A stretch of 64,000 bases of DNA, from positions 740,293 to 804,292 of the forward strand of contig OY745763.1 of assembly GCA_963556305.1 (NCBI GenBank), in the 5' to 3' direction. Of the stretch, positions 23,474 through 35,673 are shown piece after piece. The notes under the pieces were generated by a model. It searched no databases. It worked only from the letters and a program-made list of their open reading frames with translations, and had not been told where the DNA came from. The number at the start of each line of letters is the position of its first letter. The first letter of the stretch is position 1. The translations under genes and the position numbers were made by a program. This stretch comes from Platismatia glauca. Lineage: Eukaryota; Ascomycota; Lecanoromycetes; Lecanorales; Parmeliaceae.

Positions 23474-24732
23474 TTAAGTAGACCAAATGACAACTCGCCC
23501 ATCAACACCACTGGCTGCGAACAATTAGCATGTGGGCGTTCTTCCTGACTCCGAACTACCGTCAAGTACTCACAACTAAACTTCTTGACAGTCCCGCCAG
23601 TTTCATCATAAACTCTGATTGTGGCAATGGTGTTCTGGTGCACCGTTTTGAGCTGCGTATCGTCCTTGCTCTTTCCTTTTAGATCCATTTGCCTGAACAT
23701 GTTCAGAGCAGATTCTTCGCGCATTTCTCCCAGTCCAGGCCTGCCCTTTGATTCCATAGAGCCTACAATCTGCCAGCCTTGCTCACTACCCCGCAGTCGA
23801 TATGCTTCGCAGTCCTTCTCATTGTCACTTGCAGCTTCCTGTGGGCGTGAAGTTTACTTACATATCCAGCAGCAATGATCTCGCTCTCTCCATTCCAGAT
23901 CAGGCTGAGGAAGGGCAAGAGCTGTGTGCTCAGGCTGACCACAGCGGTAGGAGGTTCATCAGGACCGCTTGGATAGACCACGGTGATACTGCTATCATGT
24001 GCAGTGAACGCCAGAGCGTTGCCGCTTGGCGAAAAAGCACAGCCGTGCACCCAACCCGCTGAATTGTTTAGAAACTCTCCGCACACAGTGTTGAAAGGCA
24101 GTCTTTCGCCCCAGACACTGCTCTCAGGTTTAGAATCGACCCCCTTAATGAAGCTCGAGAATACCCTCGCGTGCGCATCTGTTGATCCAGCCGCCAAAAG
24201 GACTGAATTGGGGTGCCATGCCACAGTTGTGATGGTACTTCGTATGGGCTTCTTCAAATGCTTCGACACCCACCAATCATTCTCCTCCTCGAAATAACAG
24301 ACTGCAATGACCCGGGCACCAGAGCCAACCGCAAATTTTTTCTCCGATGGTGACCACCGTACAAATGTAGCTGCGCGGTTGATGCGGAGTAATACGAGCG
24401 TAGGCTTCCAGCCGGACGGTGACGGTTCCCATACATATGCGTTGCGATCTACGAGTCCTCAAGTCAGAATTTTCCCTACTTCCTTTGAGCTCTCCCCAGG
24501 GCACACCTTGCGAGCAAGTGACGATTCGCCCAGTACTCGGTGCAATGTCGACACTTGTTACAGTTTTGTCATGTCCCTTGAGCTCATCTTGCAAGGTAAA
24601 CTTGCTCCCAGATCTGCTGTAGAGCTCAATGTTATTGTCTCTGGCCACAGCTAGTGTCTGCCTATCTGCGGAGAATGAATGGTCTGCGATTGGGTGATGG
24701 AAAAGGTGGTGGACATCGGGTGAAGCCATCAT
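23474..24732 (-). CDS. ARC40: Arp2/3 complex subunit 1 (ARPC1/Arc40), WD-repeat protein
   Basis: Scaffold subunit of the actin-nucleating Arp2/3 complex at endocytic patches. Exons 24732-24507, 24448-23862, 23814-23574 and 23514-23474 give about 364 residues, the family length. The start is VHHLFHHPIADHSFSADRQT, followed by WD-type blades: LKGHDKTVTSVDIAPSTGRI, NAYVWEP, RINRAATFVRWSPSEKKFAV, RSTITTVAWHPNSVLLAAGS and GWVHGCAFSPSGNALAF. The last exon yields SSGVDGRVVIWST. Two adjacent ATG codons open the frame and I took the first. All three junctions are in phase. Confidence 0.95.
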
Positions 24733-25135
24733 GGATACCGAGCGATAGGAGTAGCTCTCTACTATCGCTCTTGACGTATGAGTGGCGAATGGTCAAGGTG
24801 TTTGGTCGAAATGTAGCTCCTGGGGTTCCAATAATGCCAACCCATGCGGGCAAGTGGTTTTGTTCAAGTGTCAGTCTTCGTCCGCCGTACAAGCGGCGCA
24901 CTGCCGCATCTGAAGCACACGCGCTACCTTAACCCACGTATTGAGCACGGAGCACAGGCAAACCTCCAGCTTCCAGCTCCACGAATTATTTACATCTTCT
25001 ACTCTACAGCTCCTGTCATACTGCACGCGACTGAGGATCCATCCTGTACATTCGGACCCTTGTCATGCCCGCTTGACAAAGGGTTCGACTACCCAGCAAG
25101 ACACACCTTTTCCACTGGGCTTCAATCTACACTGT
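24733..25135. promoter_or_regulatory. Divergent promoter region ARC40 / UBX protein
   Basis: 403 bases between start codons on opposite strands. No named motif was recognised. Confidence 0.5.
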
Positions 25136-26754
25136 ATGGCATCCCACATTGTTATCCTAGACTCATCCGCTCGCCGGGCCGTCATTAAAACCACGCCTGC
25201 CAAGTATCTCGCCGATGTCTTACAGGAAGCATGCACAAAACTCGGCTTAGACGCCTCTCGACATGGGCTCAAGTAAGGGGTGCCCCACTGCGGTTTGTCT
25301 CAAGCCCATGCTAATGTGCCTTTGCGAGTAGGAATAACAACAAAACCCTTGATCTTTCACAACCCATCCGGCTTTCAGGTCTATCCTCAGGTGCCAAGCT
25401 ACAAGTAGTAGTTCTCTCGCGCTCGCCATCAGTTGTCTCCGTGGCTCTACAGCTTCCAGACTCGGACTCCGGCGCCTCGAACAGACTTACTGGAAAATTC
25501 CCAAGTACAACCACATTATGGCTGCTACTCAGACACTTCGAATCTGGGTCGACGGACTCAGAGTCCAGTAGAAACTTTACTGCTCGCGGGATACCGCAAG
25601 TGGAGACTGGGGGGAGTGGTTCCGGAAGATTGTTCTATGAGACTCCCCTAATACAAGTAATGGGAAGGGAGCTTGCTTCCTTCACTGACCTGCAAAAGTC
25701 TCTTGCGCAGCTGGGGTTCAATAGTGGAAGTGTTCTCTTACGCCTCAGCTTTCGCAGAACCGAAAGTCCTTTTGAAGAGGCTGTAGCCGAGATCGACAAA
25801 TTTTTCAAGTCTATTGAGGGCGGACAGACCGAAGGTCCACTTTCTGCCACTGCGGCAACAGCAGCATCCGATCCATCAGCGGCAGAACCCTTCCCTGCTC
25901 CCTACGATAGTCAGAGACCGTCGCCTCTAAAGCCTTCCCCACCGTCTCAAATCCAAGCGCCTCCCCAGCAGTCAGCAGCTCTGGTTTCTTCCCAATCGCC
26001 CCCAGGCGGCGAAGCCCAGACTCACCCGGAACCTACTGCGCTCCTCTCCAATGCTCTGTCGACTTCGGACCAAACGATAACGGGCCCATCCAAGCGCCCA
26101 ATATCTGTGTTCGCTCCATCGTCAGCTTCAACACCTGCAGCCTCACGCCAAGCGTTCAACGAGAAGGATTATGAGCCCACCATCGCCCACGCCAAACTGC
26201 ATCAAGCCCGCCTTGCAACATCAAGCGTCAACAAGCGTCTTCCCACTGATGCTGAGCTCGCAGTCCAGGCCGGGATCCAAGCCAAGAGAAATGCGGACGC
26301 GAAAGATGTGGAAATCAAGGTCCGTTTTCCAGATCAAATGCAGGTGATCAGCACATTTTCAAACCTGGACACCTCAACCAATCTTTACGACTTTGTCAAA
26401 GGCCTCATGAAGGAAGAGAACGAGCTGTTTTCTCTCAATTTCAGCTCGGCGCAGGGACCGAGGAGTGTGCCCAAAGAGGGCAACGTGAAACTGATAGGTG
26501 ATCTGGGCATGGCCGGACGGGTACTCGTTAACGTCATATGGGAGGCTAGAGCAAGCAGTGAAGTAAGGGAAGGCAGCGTGCTGAAACCTGAATTCCAGAA
26601 CAAAGCCAAGGAAATAGAAGTCAAGGAAATAGAAGGGATCGAAACGGAGGAGGAAAAGAGTGAAACGATCGAAGGAAAAGGGAAGCAAAGGGATGAAGGG
26701 CGGGAAAGGAAAGGAGGCGTGCCCAGATGGCTCAAGTTGCCTGGAAAGAAGTGA
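25136..26754 (+). CDS. TUG/ASPL-type UBX domain protein (Cdc48 cofactor, Ubx4-like)
   Basis: Exons 25136-25272 and 25332-26754 encode 519 residues. The N-terminus is a TUG-UBL1 ubiquitin-like domain (VILDSSARRAVIKTTPAKYL, then NNNKTLDLSQPIRLSGL). A second ubiquitin-like segment follows near LIQVMGRELASFTDLQKSL, then a Pro/Ser-rich linker. A UBX domain lies at about residues 370-450 (VEIKVRFPDQMQVISTFSNL, LYDFVKGLMKEE). The tail is highly charged and ends in a basic segment (KGGVPRWLKLPGKK). Family members bind Cdc48/p97 through the UBX domain. In yeast the counterpart is Ubx4, and in animals TUG/ASPSCR1. Confidence 0.88.
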
Positions 26755-27127
26755 CGACAAGGCACGATTTTGATGAGGAAATTGATCGCGTGCGGGGATC
26801 CTGGAGCCTTTGTTTTGGGAGAGCGATGTGACGATATCAGGAGGTTCATGACGTTATGATGCATCTTGCTATTAGCGAGCATGGTTATAGATGAGGCATG
26901 CGAGTAGCATCCAACAGGAGTTTGGGTAGATAGCCGTGAATCATTTGCTCCGTGTCACTATCGAGTCCCCATAGGCAGCACAAGGGGGCTTGGCATGAGA
27001 CTGCACTGACTCAGACGGTCACAATGTGCATCTCACCATCTCCGTCCATAATGCTGATCCGTAAGATGGACCACATGGGAGTCTCCGTGGATGCGTCCAC
27101 AGGTCCTCCAGCTCCGAACGCCTCCAT
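26755..27127. other. Convergent spacer UBX gene/RPL36
   Basis: 373 bases between two stop codons; nothing recognisable. Confidence 0.5.
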
Positions 27128-27861
27128 CTAATGTCCAGCCCTTCTTGACTCAGCAATGACACCTTGCAACTCATCGACCTTTCGCTTCGCACGTCCAAAC
27201 GTCCCGAGCTGCAGTTCAATCCATCAGTGTCAGCCAATACCCATCCAAGAGCATGTCCGGCTGGATAGCTTCAAGGGGCCCAGAGTAAATGGCCGAACAG
27301 ATTCTGATAGGAGTTGAGAAAAAGGCAAAACGTACTCGCTTCTTCGCTAGCTTACGGGCGCGCTTGTCCTTGCTGTTGCGAAGCAATTCGATCACACGAC
27401 GCTCATAGGGCGCTAATCTGTTGAATCGATTGAGTCAGCTACAGTCTCTTATTTCAAGCCACCGGTATCCCGCCCAGGCGAGATCATTTGCGGAATACAC
27501 AGTCCCGCGCCTCGCATGTTGGGCACAGGTTTCGACAGCATCAGGCTCCGACCGAGAAGGCTGATTGATGGCTTTCCTGCTCCTACACTCGAGACCTGGT
27601 GGGACGGATGACCTACCCAGACACTTCCTTGACAATCTCCCTAACAAACGCGGTACGTTTACTCAAGTGCCCTTTAGTGCGTGATATGCGTGACGATTCG
27701 CGAGGGGTGGTTTTCTGCTCGAACAAACCGATCAGCTCACGTTGTCAAAAGCTGACGAGTCCTGCAGCAGGGCTCCATTAGGGAAGACTGTAGGATGAGA
27801 ACAGACATACATGGCCTTTGTTGAGACCAACAGCGATTCCACTGCGTGGTTTGACGGCCAT
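27128..27861 (-). CDS. RPL36: 60S ribosomal protein L36 (eL36)
   Basis: Four exons (27861-27811, 27714-27617, 27417-27336, 27208-27128) give 103 residues, the normal length. The product begins MAVKPRSGIAVGLNKGH, continues SRTKGHLSKRTAFVREIV, LAPYERRVIELLRNSKDKRA and LGTFGRAKRKVDELQGVIAE, and ends SRRAGH. Every exon is short, so only the splice pattern reveals the gene. Intron 2 (27418-27616) is 199 bases, long for this locus. Long introns are common in ribosomal protein genes and sometimes carry regulatory or snoRNA sequence, which I could not demonstrate here. Confidence 0.96.
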
Positions 27862-28386
27862 CGTGATGGTTGATGTTGCTAGATGAGAATGTGAAGATGG
27901 TTCATCGTTAGGACTTCGTGCGAAGGTGGTGCGGGTATCTAGGCTGGATTGGGCTTGGCGGCGTTGATTTAAGCGACTTTTTATTTTACGTACTCAAAAT
28001 TTCCTGCGAGTTACCGCGAATAGCAGATACTTATCAGCAAAGTGGCCTAATGAGTCGGTAACTCATATTGGTATATCATGGTATATGGCATCCCAATCAT
28101 GGAACCTTCCCCATCTAACATCTAGGACATGGAACCCTCTCGAATAGCACCCTTTCAGAAGCAACATTGGCCCACTTCGTCCTCGATAGCTCATGGGTCC
28201 TGTCCTGGCTCAGCATCTGTGGGTATCTTTAATTCGAACATTCAATTCTTCCTCCAGCAATGTTTCGTCTTTCGCCAACACTCCCAACCCTTCATTCGAA
28301 CATTCAATTCTTCCTCCAGCAATGTTTCGTCTTTCGCCAACACTCCCAACCCTTCATTCGAGAAATGTGTTGGAGTGTTAATATCA
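27862..28386. other. RPL36 promoter side and histidine kinase 3' flank
   Basis: 525 bases. The part near 27862 should be the RPL36 promoter. The part at 28232-28360 is a perfect tandem duplication listed separately. No gene is seen. Confidence 0.5.
28232..28360. repeat. Perfect tandem duplication, 62-bp unit x 2.08
   Basis: The 62-base unit beginning attcgaacattcaattcttc at 28232 is repeated identically from 28294, and a third copy starts (attcg at 28356) before the sequence diverges. It lies 30-150 bases beyond the histidine kinase stop codon, so probably in the 3' UTR. The period is not a multiple of three. Confidence 0.97.
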
Positions 28387-31240
28387 TCATTTATCGCTGG
28401 AGCAATACTCCAATACCAATCTCTCCAGATCCAGTAGCTTGTAAGGCTTCGTCATGAACCCTTCCATTCCCACCTCCCGCGCCTTTTCCAATGCAGTGTC
28501 TGTCACGTCGGCACTGACAGCCAGCACCGTAACACCTCTAACCTGCTTTCTTCTCGTCCTACCATCGTCATCGTCGTCTTCCTCGGCGTTGTCCCTTCTT
28601 CTTCTCCCTTGTTCTTTTTCTATTGCAAATATTCGTTGAGTCGCTTCATACCCGTCCATATTTGGCATCCACAAGTCCATCAAAATCACATCTATGGGCT
28701 TTTCGCCACGCGAAATCCTGTCAATGCTCATCTGACGCACAGCCTCGGCGCCATCGTAGGCTTCATGCACGCCTGTGTAACCGAATTTCCCAAGCATGTT
28801 TACGAGGAGCTTGCGATTTATCTTATTGTCCTCTGCGACTAAGAAAGTTAGAGGATACTTCTTGGCAAGATGGCGATCAAAGGTTGGTGACTTTTTTGTC
28901 GAAGGCCGGCGGGAAGGAGTGGCTTGGGTTTGCTGGGAAAGGCTGTTACGACGGGACAAAAATGAAGGGCCAAGGGGTGAGGTGGCCTTGAATTGGAACG
29001 GGTCAGGTGTTTTGCTAGCTGTGGGAGCATGGTGGCTGCGGGGCGTGCGTCGATGATCTATTGAGGATGTTCGCCGAGCACGAGATTTGGCAATGGACTC
29101 GCTTCCAGGAAGACGGGCGGGTGTAGACGTGCGGGCTGGAGATGATGTCCTGCTGTCCGGATCTGTGTAGGAGAGTGGTATTCGGAGCTCGAACTCGGAG
29201 CCGCGTCGAGGACCGTCGGTATCAGTCCTTACACATTGAAGGTCTCCGCCAATCCTGCGGGCAAGACCTTTGGCAACCATGAGCCCAAGGCCTAAGCCTT
29301 CTTTTTGCCGCGTGAGGGAGTCATCTTCGCGGGAGAATGCCTTGAATAGATATGGCTGGAAGGCCTGGGGGATACCAGGACCTGTATCGACCACGTTGAT
29401 AACGATAAACTTAGCCTTGGGAGTCAGGGTTGCCCGCAGAGATATTTTGCCTTCTTCCGTGAATTTGACGGCGTTTATGAAAATGCAGGAAACCAGTTTT
29501 AACAGATCACGTTCATCGACTATAACGCAATTAGCATTATATGTTCCAAAATGGGATTTCCGGTCGCTCACCCAATATTACCTCTGGGACTTGGGGATCC
29601 ACCGACCATTCAATAATCTTGGTACGAGTATCCCCATTTGAGCTTCTGGTCTTGACTTCGATTACCTCACCGCCGTCGATGTCTTCCGCAATTGCAGACT
29701 CTGGTCGTCCACCATTTCTTAGGGAGTCGTTAATGGTCATATGCAGCAGTTCGCGGATTTTGGTGTGCCTCAAGCTCGGCGTCACAGTGTATTCGGGCTC
29801 GGATAATTCGAATGCGATCTCGGGCTCAATGAGAGCGAGAGTTGGCCCAGCAAATTCTTCCATACCACTCGTGACATCGCCGCTTTCTTCAACAGCTGTT
29901 TGTAGTGATGCTATATGAGGTGAAACTTCCCGACGCGGTGTCGAGCTCTGAGATTGCAAGTGCCGATGCTTGGTGACTGGGCCACTATTGCCAGAGTCAC
30001 TTGTCCTCTGTCGTTTGCTTCGTCGAAAGAAGATGCTCTTTCCCTCAATGTTTATACTTGGTCTTCTACCGGTGTATGAGATAGTCGCTATCCCATCCAT
30101 ACTCTCGTCCTCATTGGGCGGATTGGGCGTAGCTGGCACTTGCATATTCAAATCATATGCGTGGACCACATTGTCAGCGGCTTCTACAGCTCTTCGTGAG
30201 CTATCTGTCATGGTTGTTATTGCCTGTCCTCATTGATCGTCAAGGATTGCGAAAATACCTTGGACCACTTCAATATTGTCCCGCAATGCTTTGAAGACTT
30301 TGCGGACAGACGCATCTGATTGACCTTCCAAAGATTCTTGGACCGTTGCATGCATAACGTCGAGCATTCCCACAACACCCTGCATCGGGGTTCGCAACTC
30401 GTGAGACAAACTTCGAGCGTATGGTTTCAATGATTGTGCAGCTGTGACCGCTTCAGCAGGTATGACTTTACTAAGCTTGTTCCCGACGACATCCTTGGCG
30501 TAGCTCTGCCCATCCACCAAGCGTTCGAGAATAATGTCTTCAAGTGCATGCAAGAGCAGCTCAATGTAGCCCCAGCCTAACCTCAGATTGTCCACACCCC
30601 TAACAGTCCACATCATGCCAAAGTGTCCAAAGCACTTTCCCTCGGCGAACAACGGCACTCCGAGGTAAGCCTCAGTGGGGAAGGGAAACTCGTTGGGATT
30701 GTTGAGGACGAATTGTTGTAGTCCCTCGGGAATCAAAAACACTTTGTCATGTTTCATGTTATGACAAGGGGCGCCATAAGCCAGGTACTTGTAATCTCGA
30801 TGAAGGTTCTTTAGCTGTTCGCCGTCGTTGTAATAGAAGGCGACGCCGAGCAGACATGACCCAGGTTCTCCAATCGGCGGCATCTCCACCGCCGAATTCT
30901 GATCATCTACCAGAATCCGTTTCGTAACGAACCCGTATTGGGCGCCGGTAATACTGGTCATGCCCTCCATGAGCAAGCTCCAGAAATCATAGGTAGTCGC
31001 CTCCCTCAGACTTTGCTTCAGCCGCACGAGCTGCTCGACGACATTATTCTCCACTACAGAATAGTGTTGCTGAACCGTTTCGCGGAACCCCTGATCCCCA
31101 TCATGCGCAGCCACGCCTGGTTCGGGACCTGAAACGCACAACGTTGTCCTTTCCATCATGTCCGCCAAAGGGTCTCCGCCGACGTTCTTCTTCGTCTTTT
31201 GACGATGCATCTTTTGACGATTTGGCTTTTGGCGATTCAT
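28387..31240 (-). CDS. Soluble hybrid histidine kinase with GAF domain, N-terminus uncertain
   Basis: Exons 31240-30259, 30204-29572 and 29519-28387 give 915 residues from the ATG at 31240. The order is a GAF-like sensor (ITGAQYGFVTKRILVDDQN to LGVPLFAEGKCFGHFGMMW), a HisKA with phospho-acceptor histidine in SLSHELRTPMQGVVGM, a long linker with a basic cluster (FFRRSKRQRTS), an HATPase_c (N box FINAVKFTEEG, G1 VVDTGPGIP, G2 EGLGLGLMVAKG), and a receiver with acceptor Asp in DVILMDLWMPNMDG and Lys in GFMTKPYK. There is no membrane segment. The in-frame TGA at 30230 lies inside a 54-base intron. A second frame upstream (31568-31101) looks like the true N-terminus but joins only through a weak donor or a one-base shift. 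Confidence 0.9.
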
Positions 31241-31568
31241 CTCCGGCGCCGTTCTCGTGCATCAGGTAAGTATGTACTGTAACACCTTGGACAGACGCAA
31301 GCAGGGCAGGGACGTCGATTGGAGGGGTATCATTGGATCGGAGCGTAGACGTGGAGCAGACGGATGGTGTATTTGCGCTGTCAAAGAATGGGACGACCGA
31401 AGTTTGGATCGGCGCTGGCGGCGCCCACTTCACTCGGCGTGATTCTGGTCGAGTGGTCGACGGATGCTCATTCCTGTTCAGTGCGTCGGCAAAGGCTGGC
31501 TGAAGGAAAGAGTGATGGCAGTCGCGGTCAGTGGGTTTCCCAGGATTCCTAGGCAAGGCGACGGGCAC

Positions 31569-33921
31569 AGATGGAAGAATTGGTAGGAGTGGAGAGTGGT
31601 GTAAAATGGGTCTGGAGAAGAGGCTTGGAATGAGTGGGAGGAGGTATGTTCGATTGCTTCACAGCGGACCGGCTCGCGCTTGAACCGGATATAAGTCGAA
31701 AGTGAAAAGGCCAATGAAAAGGAGGGGCGAGGTTCTAGAAAGATTGGAAGAGTTACGACGTGTACGACTGTACTTACTCGGTAGGGCGCAGAGTGATTAG
31801 AAGTAGTAATAATAACAATAACATGCATTCTTGGCTCTTGGCTCTTGGCTCGGTCGGGGCTGTGAAAGTGTGAATGAAGTAGAGTGACTACTTTAGAGTC
31901 AGGTAGCAAGACCAGACAAGACGCGTCCTTCCGTGTTCTAGACCTTGCCCTCGATTTTACCTTTTTTGCCGCTTCACCTGGTGAAAGGATCAAAGGATGT
32001 ACCCTATCCTGCTCGTCGGTACGGGACTACGGGTAGAGAGTATTCATTCCGTGCTTCTTCTCCCTTTATTGTAAATAGACATAATACACGCACGATGGCT
32101 CATGAATGGATGATCGTTGACTCAAGGTGCTCATCATCATTGGCATCGCAACAACAGTATGCCCACGCCACGGACACCTCTGTGAGTCCGGCCTTTGACC
32201 AGAGCATCAGCATCAAAATCTGTACCTAGTCATCAGTCTCCGGGCAAGCAACGATCTTCACGTCTTATTTCCGCATAGAGAGTGTGAGCTTCGTCCGTGG
32301 CACGACAAGTTCACAGGTCAAGGAATACTTCCTTCACATATGTATCCCGTCAGTCCACTACCAGTCCACCACTCATGCACACACCGACCGTCCAGAGCAG
32401 ACTTCGGAAAGAATCAGAAATAATGCTTCCGAGCTTTCTGACGAGGAGATGAATCTAGGCCCTGACCGGATGCTCTGCCGATATCAACCGCCCTCAAAGC
32501 CAAAGGCACCAAGTCACCATATTCCGCCGCCCTATCGGCGCTATCCCTCTGGACGTTAGCCCTCCATGCGCTCTGATGTCATTGAGTGAGATCTTGACAG
32601 CCCAACATCACTGATCCTTGCCTCTTACGACATGTCCAATCTTAATCCCGATCCATCCACTAGTACTCCTGATCACTGCACTAGCACTCTGTCACTGCCT
32701 GAAGTACCTAACCCGGCTACCCACCTACTCGGTAACAAGGAAGGGAATGCGATGATGAGGCCACAACGTACGTTGAACATCCGACCAAGCACGCGCATAC
32801 GACAAGTGTAGTTACTTACTCCCTACCGTCCTTATCGTCCAACGACACTCTCTCTCCAAGTCGCCGCTACCCGATGGTGACTTGCCCGAGTAGCTGCACC
32901 ATTGACTGGAGGAGTGGAGGTGCGCTCCAAAATTAAGCTCTTCCCGTATCCTCGGCATGGTGCAGGCGTTGTAGAGCCTGGACCGGGTCTTTGCTGAATC
33001 TGACTCCGGTCGCTTACTCGTGTGAAAATCATTCCTCCTTCTGATATTGCTTTTCCATCCTGTCGACCCTTTCGGCCTCATAACGCGCGCTTTCGGCCTC
33101 GTGACTACCACGGGTCCGCCGCGAGTGGTAACTTTCATGTCGGCCAATCTTGGCATAACTCTCTCTTGCAGGCGTAGCGCAGAACCCCGTACATGCCCGA
33201 ATGCAGATTTTCCCTGCATTTGACTATGATTATCATTTAATGTCCAGCTGCGCGGTATTTACTGTGTCCCCTAGCTGACACCAACTCTTCATTTGCATGG
33301 TATGGGTGTAGGCGGCAGATTGGCCTCGAGAGTACAACGACTGAGGAAAGCCGTGTTAGTGTTACTACAGTGTTTGAAACGTCGCTGAGCTACACCACAA
33401 AAGACGGGGAAAGAAAGGAGCAATGTTCGGTTGCTTTGATGAAACGCGCCAATCCGGAACGTGATTTCGCTTTCCACGCAGTAGGTATGTGGGTATATAC
33501 TGCTACCCAGAGGATAGAAAGCACTAGACTTTACTCAGGATGGTTTCTATTGTTGGGACAGCCAAAGACCACCCAAACACGCTTTGCTCTTCATCTCTCG
33601 ATTCATTGCATTGAAGAGGGTGGTCTTGCAGTAAGACTGATAGAGACCATCGAGCGCTACAACTCCATCATAGGAAGTCTTATCGTAACTGTTGTTGCCG
33701 TGTAAGTATCGCAGTTGAATGTTTTCGTTATTCGCTTACTGTCCCAACACTAAAAACCGTGGTGAGTAGGTATGTTCCCATAGTTATCTTCACAGACGGT
33801 TCACCTTGAAGGCGAGCGTTTCCGCCTCCTCGGCGATTGAGACCTTCCTACATGCCGGCCATCACTCGTCGATCCTCTCATCTCTGCATCGTTTTGCACC
33901 CCTGTGGTGCTCAATTGCAAT
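31569..33921. other. 2.35-kb gene-poor region upstream of the histidine kinase
   Basis: It holds the kinase promoter and leader at its left end, including a ggctcttggctcttggctc direct repeat (about 31832-31852), and the 3' flank of the HCNGP-like gene at its right end. Frames of 80-135 codons (for example 32812-33219 minus, 33370-33705 plus) lack family resemblance and codon regularity. I see no supported gene. Confidence 0.45.
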
Positions 33922-34797
33922 TCATTTTCGGTCCTTGCCTAGTCCCGCCATAACCCTCTCCGCAACACTTGCTCTTGATCCCTTTGGTACGCCCAACCCA
34001 CTTGGTTGCCGCGAAGACCCAGCGGCCACAAAATCTACGCTTTCGCGCTGAAGTCTGACCCTTTCTTCTTCTTTCTTCTTTGAAAGACCATGCTGGGCTT
34101 CTGCCAGCGCTTCCTTGTAAGCCCATGTAGGCAATTCCACTGGATCCCACAACTCGGTAGGCAATGTGGTTGTGTACTGCAGTTCGCTACCCACACCGGC
34201 GGAGTCCATCAACTTAGCTAGTAAGCTTGGATTTTTGAGGGCTGAAGAGGATGCGAGCTTGGTGTTGAAATGGACACCTTGCTTCTTTAGTTCTAGGAAA
34301 TGAGCAAACTTTTGGTCCGTGTCTGGTGTGGGCGAGCCAAGGGGCGATTGAGGGATATCAAGGTTGGGTTTCGTAGGCAACGTCAGGCTACGGATCGTCG
34401 CACGCTGAATCGTAAAAGGTGACGAAGGAGCCGAAAGAGCGCTGCTTTCTGGGCTCATTCTTTGTGGCGGAGGTCCAAGAATAGCTCCGTTGGGACGCTC
34501 GGGCTGTAGGAATGTATCTGCTGGGGCTCCAGTTGGCTCGTCTCTTGTATCATCTGCCAGTGTTAGCGCCAAGAAGGATTCGAAGCACGAGCAGGCTCAC
34601 TGGATGGTCTTTGCCCTCCTGGTACTGTTGATTCCGACTGCGGTGGGGTCTAAGGTCTATCCAGTCAGCAACAGACTGATAGTCGAAACAGTGATAGTAG
34701 CTTGGGACAACCGTACATGAGACTTCCACTGCATTCGTTGGCCTTGATCAGCGGAGTCTTCCTCATCACTACTGCCATAGCTCACGAGGCCAGTCAT
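33922..34797 (-). CDS. HCNGP-like (SAP30-binding protein family) nuclear protein
   Basis: Three exons (34797-34717, 34649-34601, 34553-33922) encode 253 residues. The first exon gives MTGLVSYGSSDEED, the family's typical start. The third carries the HCNGP domain with FAHFLELKKQGVHFNTKL, ASSSALKNPSLLAKLMDSAG, LPTELWDPVELPTWAYKEAL and a coiled, basic stretch SKKKEEERVRLQRES. Human SAP30BP of this family is linked to transcription and pre-mRNA splicing; the fungal role is not established here. The splice into exon 2 uses the acceptor CTTAG before ACCCCACCG, the only one that keeps the frame. Confidence 0.85.
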
Positions 34798-35673
34798 CGC
34801 AGCAAAGTCAGAAATGAGAACCTCATGGTGTCAACCGGAAAGCTAAGAATGTCGTATAGCTGGATCACCGCTAATGACTGACTGTAATATATCTAGCGGC
34901 CATTCTGCGATGCTTCTCAGCCAATGCTAAAAAAATACCATTAGCGTAATTTTATACGATACAGCCCTTTTCTTGACTACGTCTACTGGCACTACAATGT
35001 CTTGAAGTTCAAAGCCACGTAGGCCCCTGATAGTCTAATGTATGTGAAATGTGCCGTATTTCCTGACTCACGCTCACAGTAAGTCTTAGGCCACTGGGAG
35101 AGTGCGAAGTAGAAACTTAAGATTGTTATCAAGTTATCGGAAAAAAAAGGAAAAGGAAATTCTATCTGCGGAACATGAAAAGTATTTGAGTACGACTAGG
35201 TCCGCTAAGATTCATTCATCTCGCCCCACGATGGAGTTCACTATGAAAAGTTAAGTTGATGCTATTCTAATGAGTACAGCTCATACGCGTTTCATTGTCC
35301 AATACTGATGTTGCCTGAATGATGGTTCTCGTCCTGCGATCACCCGATTAAAGTAGTCGTTGTCACCTGGACACATAATGTTGATAGCGGGTATGAGTAG
35401 ATCGTTACGTCAAGAACAGCCTTCTCAATGATCAGGAATTGATGCCAGATGGTATAGGTCAATGTGTTGCACCAGCCAAGCGCAGGAACTTCCCACCACG
35501 ACAAGATAAAGAAGGTAAGAAATGAAATTAGTTTGTGAAATTCGTTTAAGATGAGGACTTCGTTTCAATCGATAACAGTTCGTAAATGCAAGCGTGTCGA
35601 TTCATAAAAAGCATTGATGAGAGGCCGTAGAATATCACCGGGATCGTAGTCGACACTGTCCACCGGGTGCAAT
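34798..35673. other. Spacer between HCNGP-like gene and pheromone gene
   Basis: 876 AT-richer bases covering the HCNGP-gene promoter and the pheromone gene 3' flank. No coding frame of note. Confidence 0.45.

Noticed and set aside
27418..27616. Box C/D snoRNA in the long RPL36 intron
   Set aside because: A tgatgc and a distant ctga are present, but the C box is imperfect and no terminal stem is visible.
30230..30232. In-frame TGA between HisKA and the rest of the histidine kinase, suggesting a pseudogene or readthrough
   Set aside because: It lies inside a 54-base GT-AG intron (30258-30205). Splicing gives the conserved VVQDSSRRAVEAADN.
33370..33705. 111-codon plus-strand frame in the 31.5-33.9 kb gap
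   Set aside because: No recognisable motif, and no neighbouring exon with matching splice sites.
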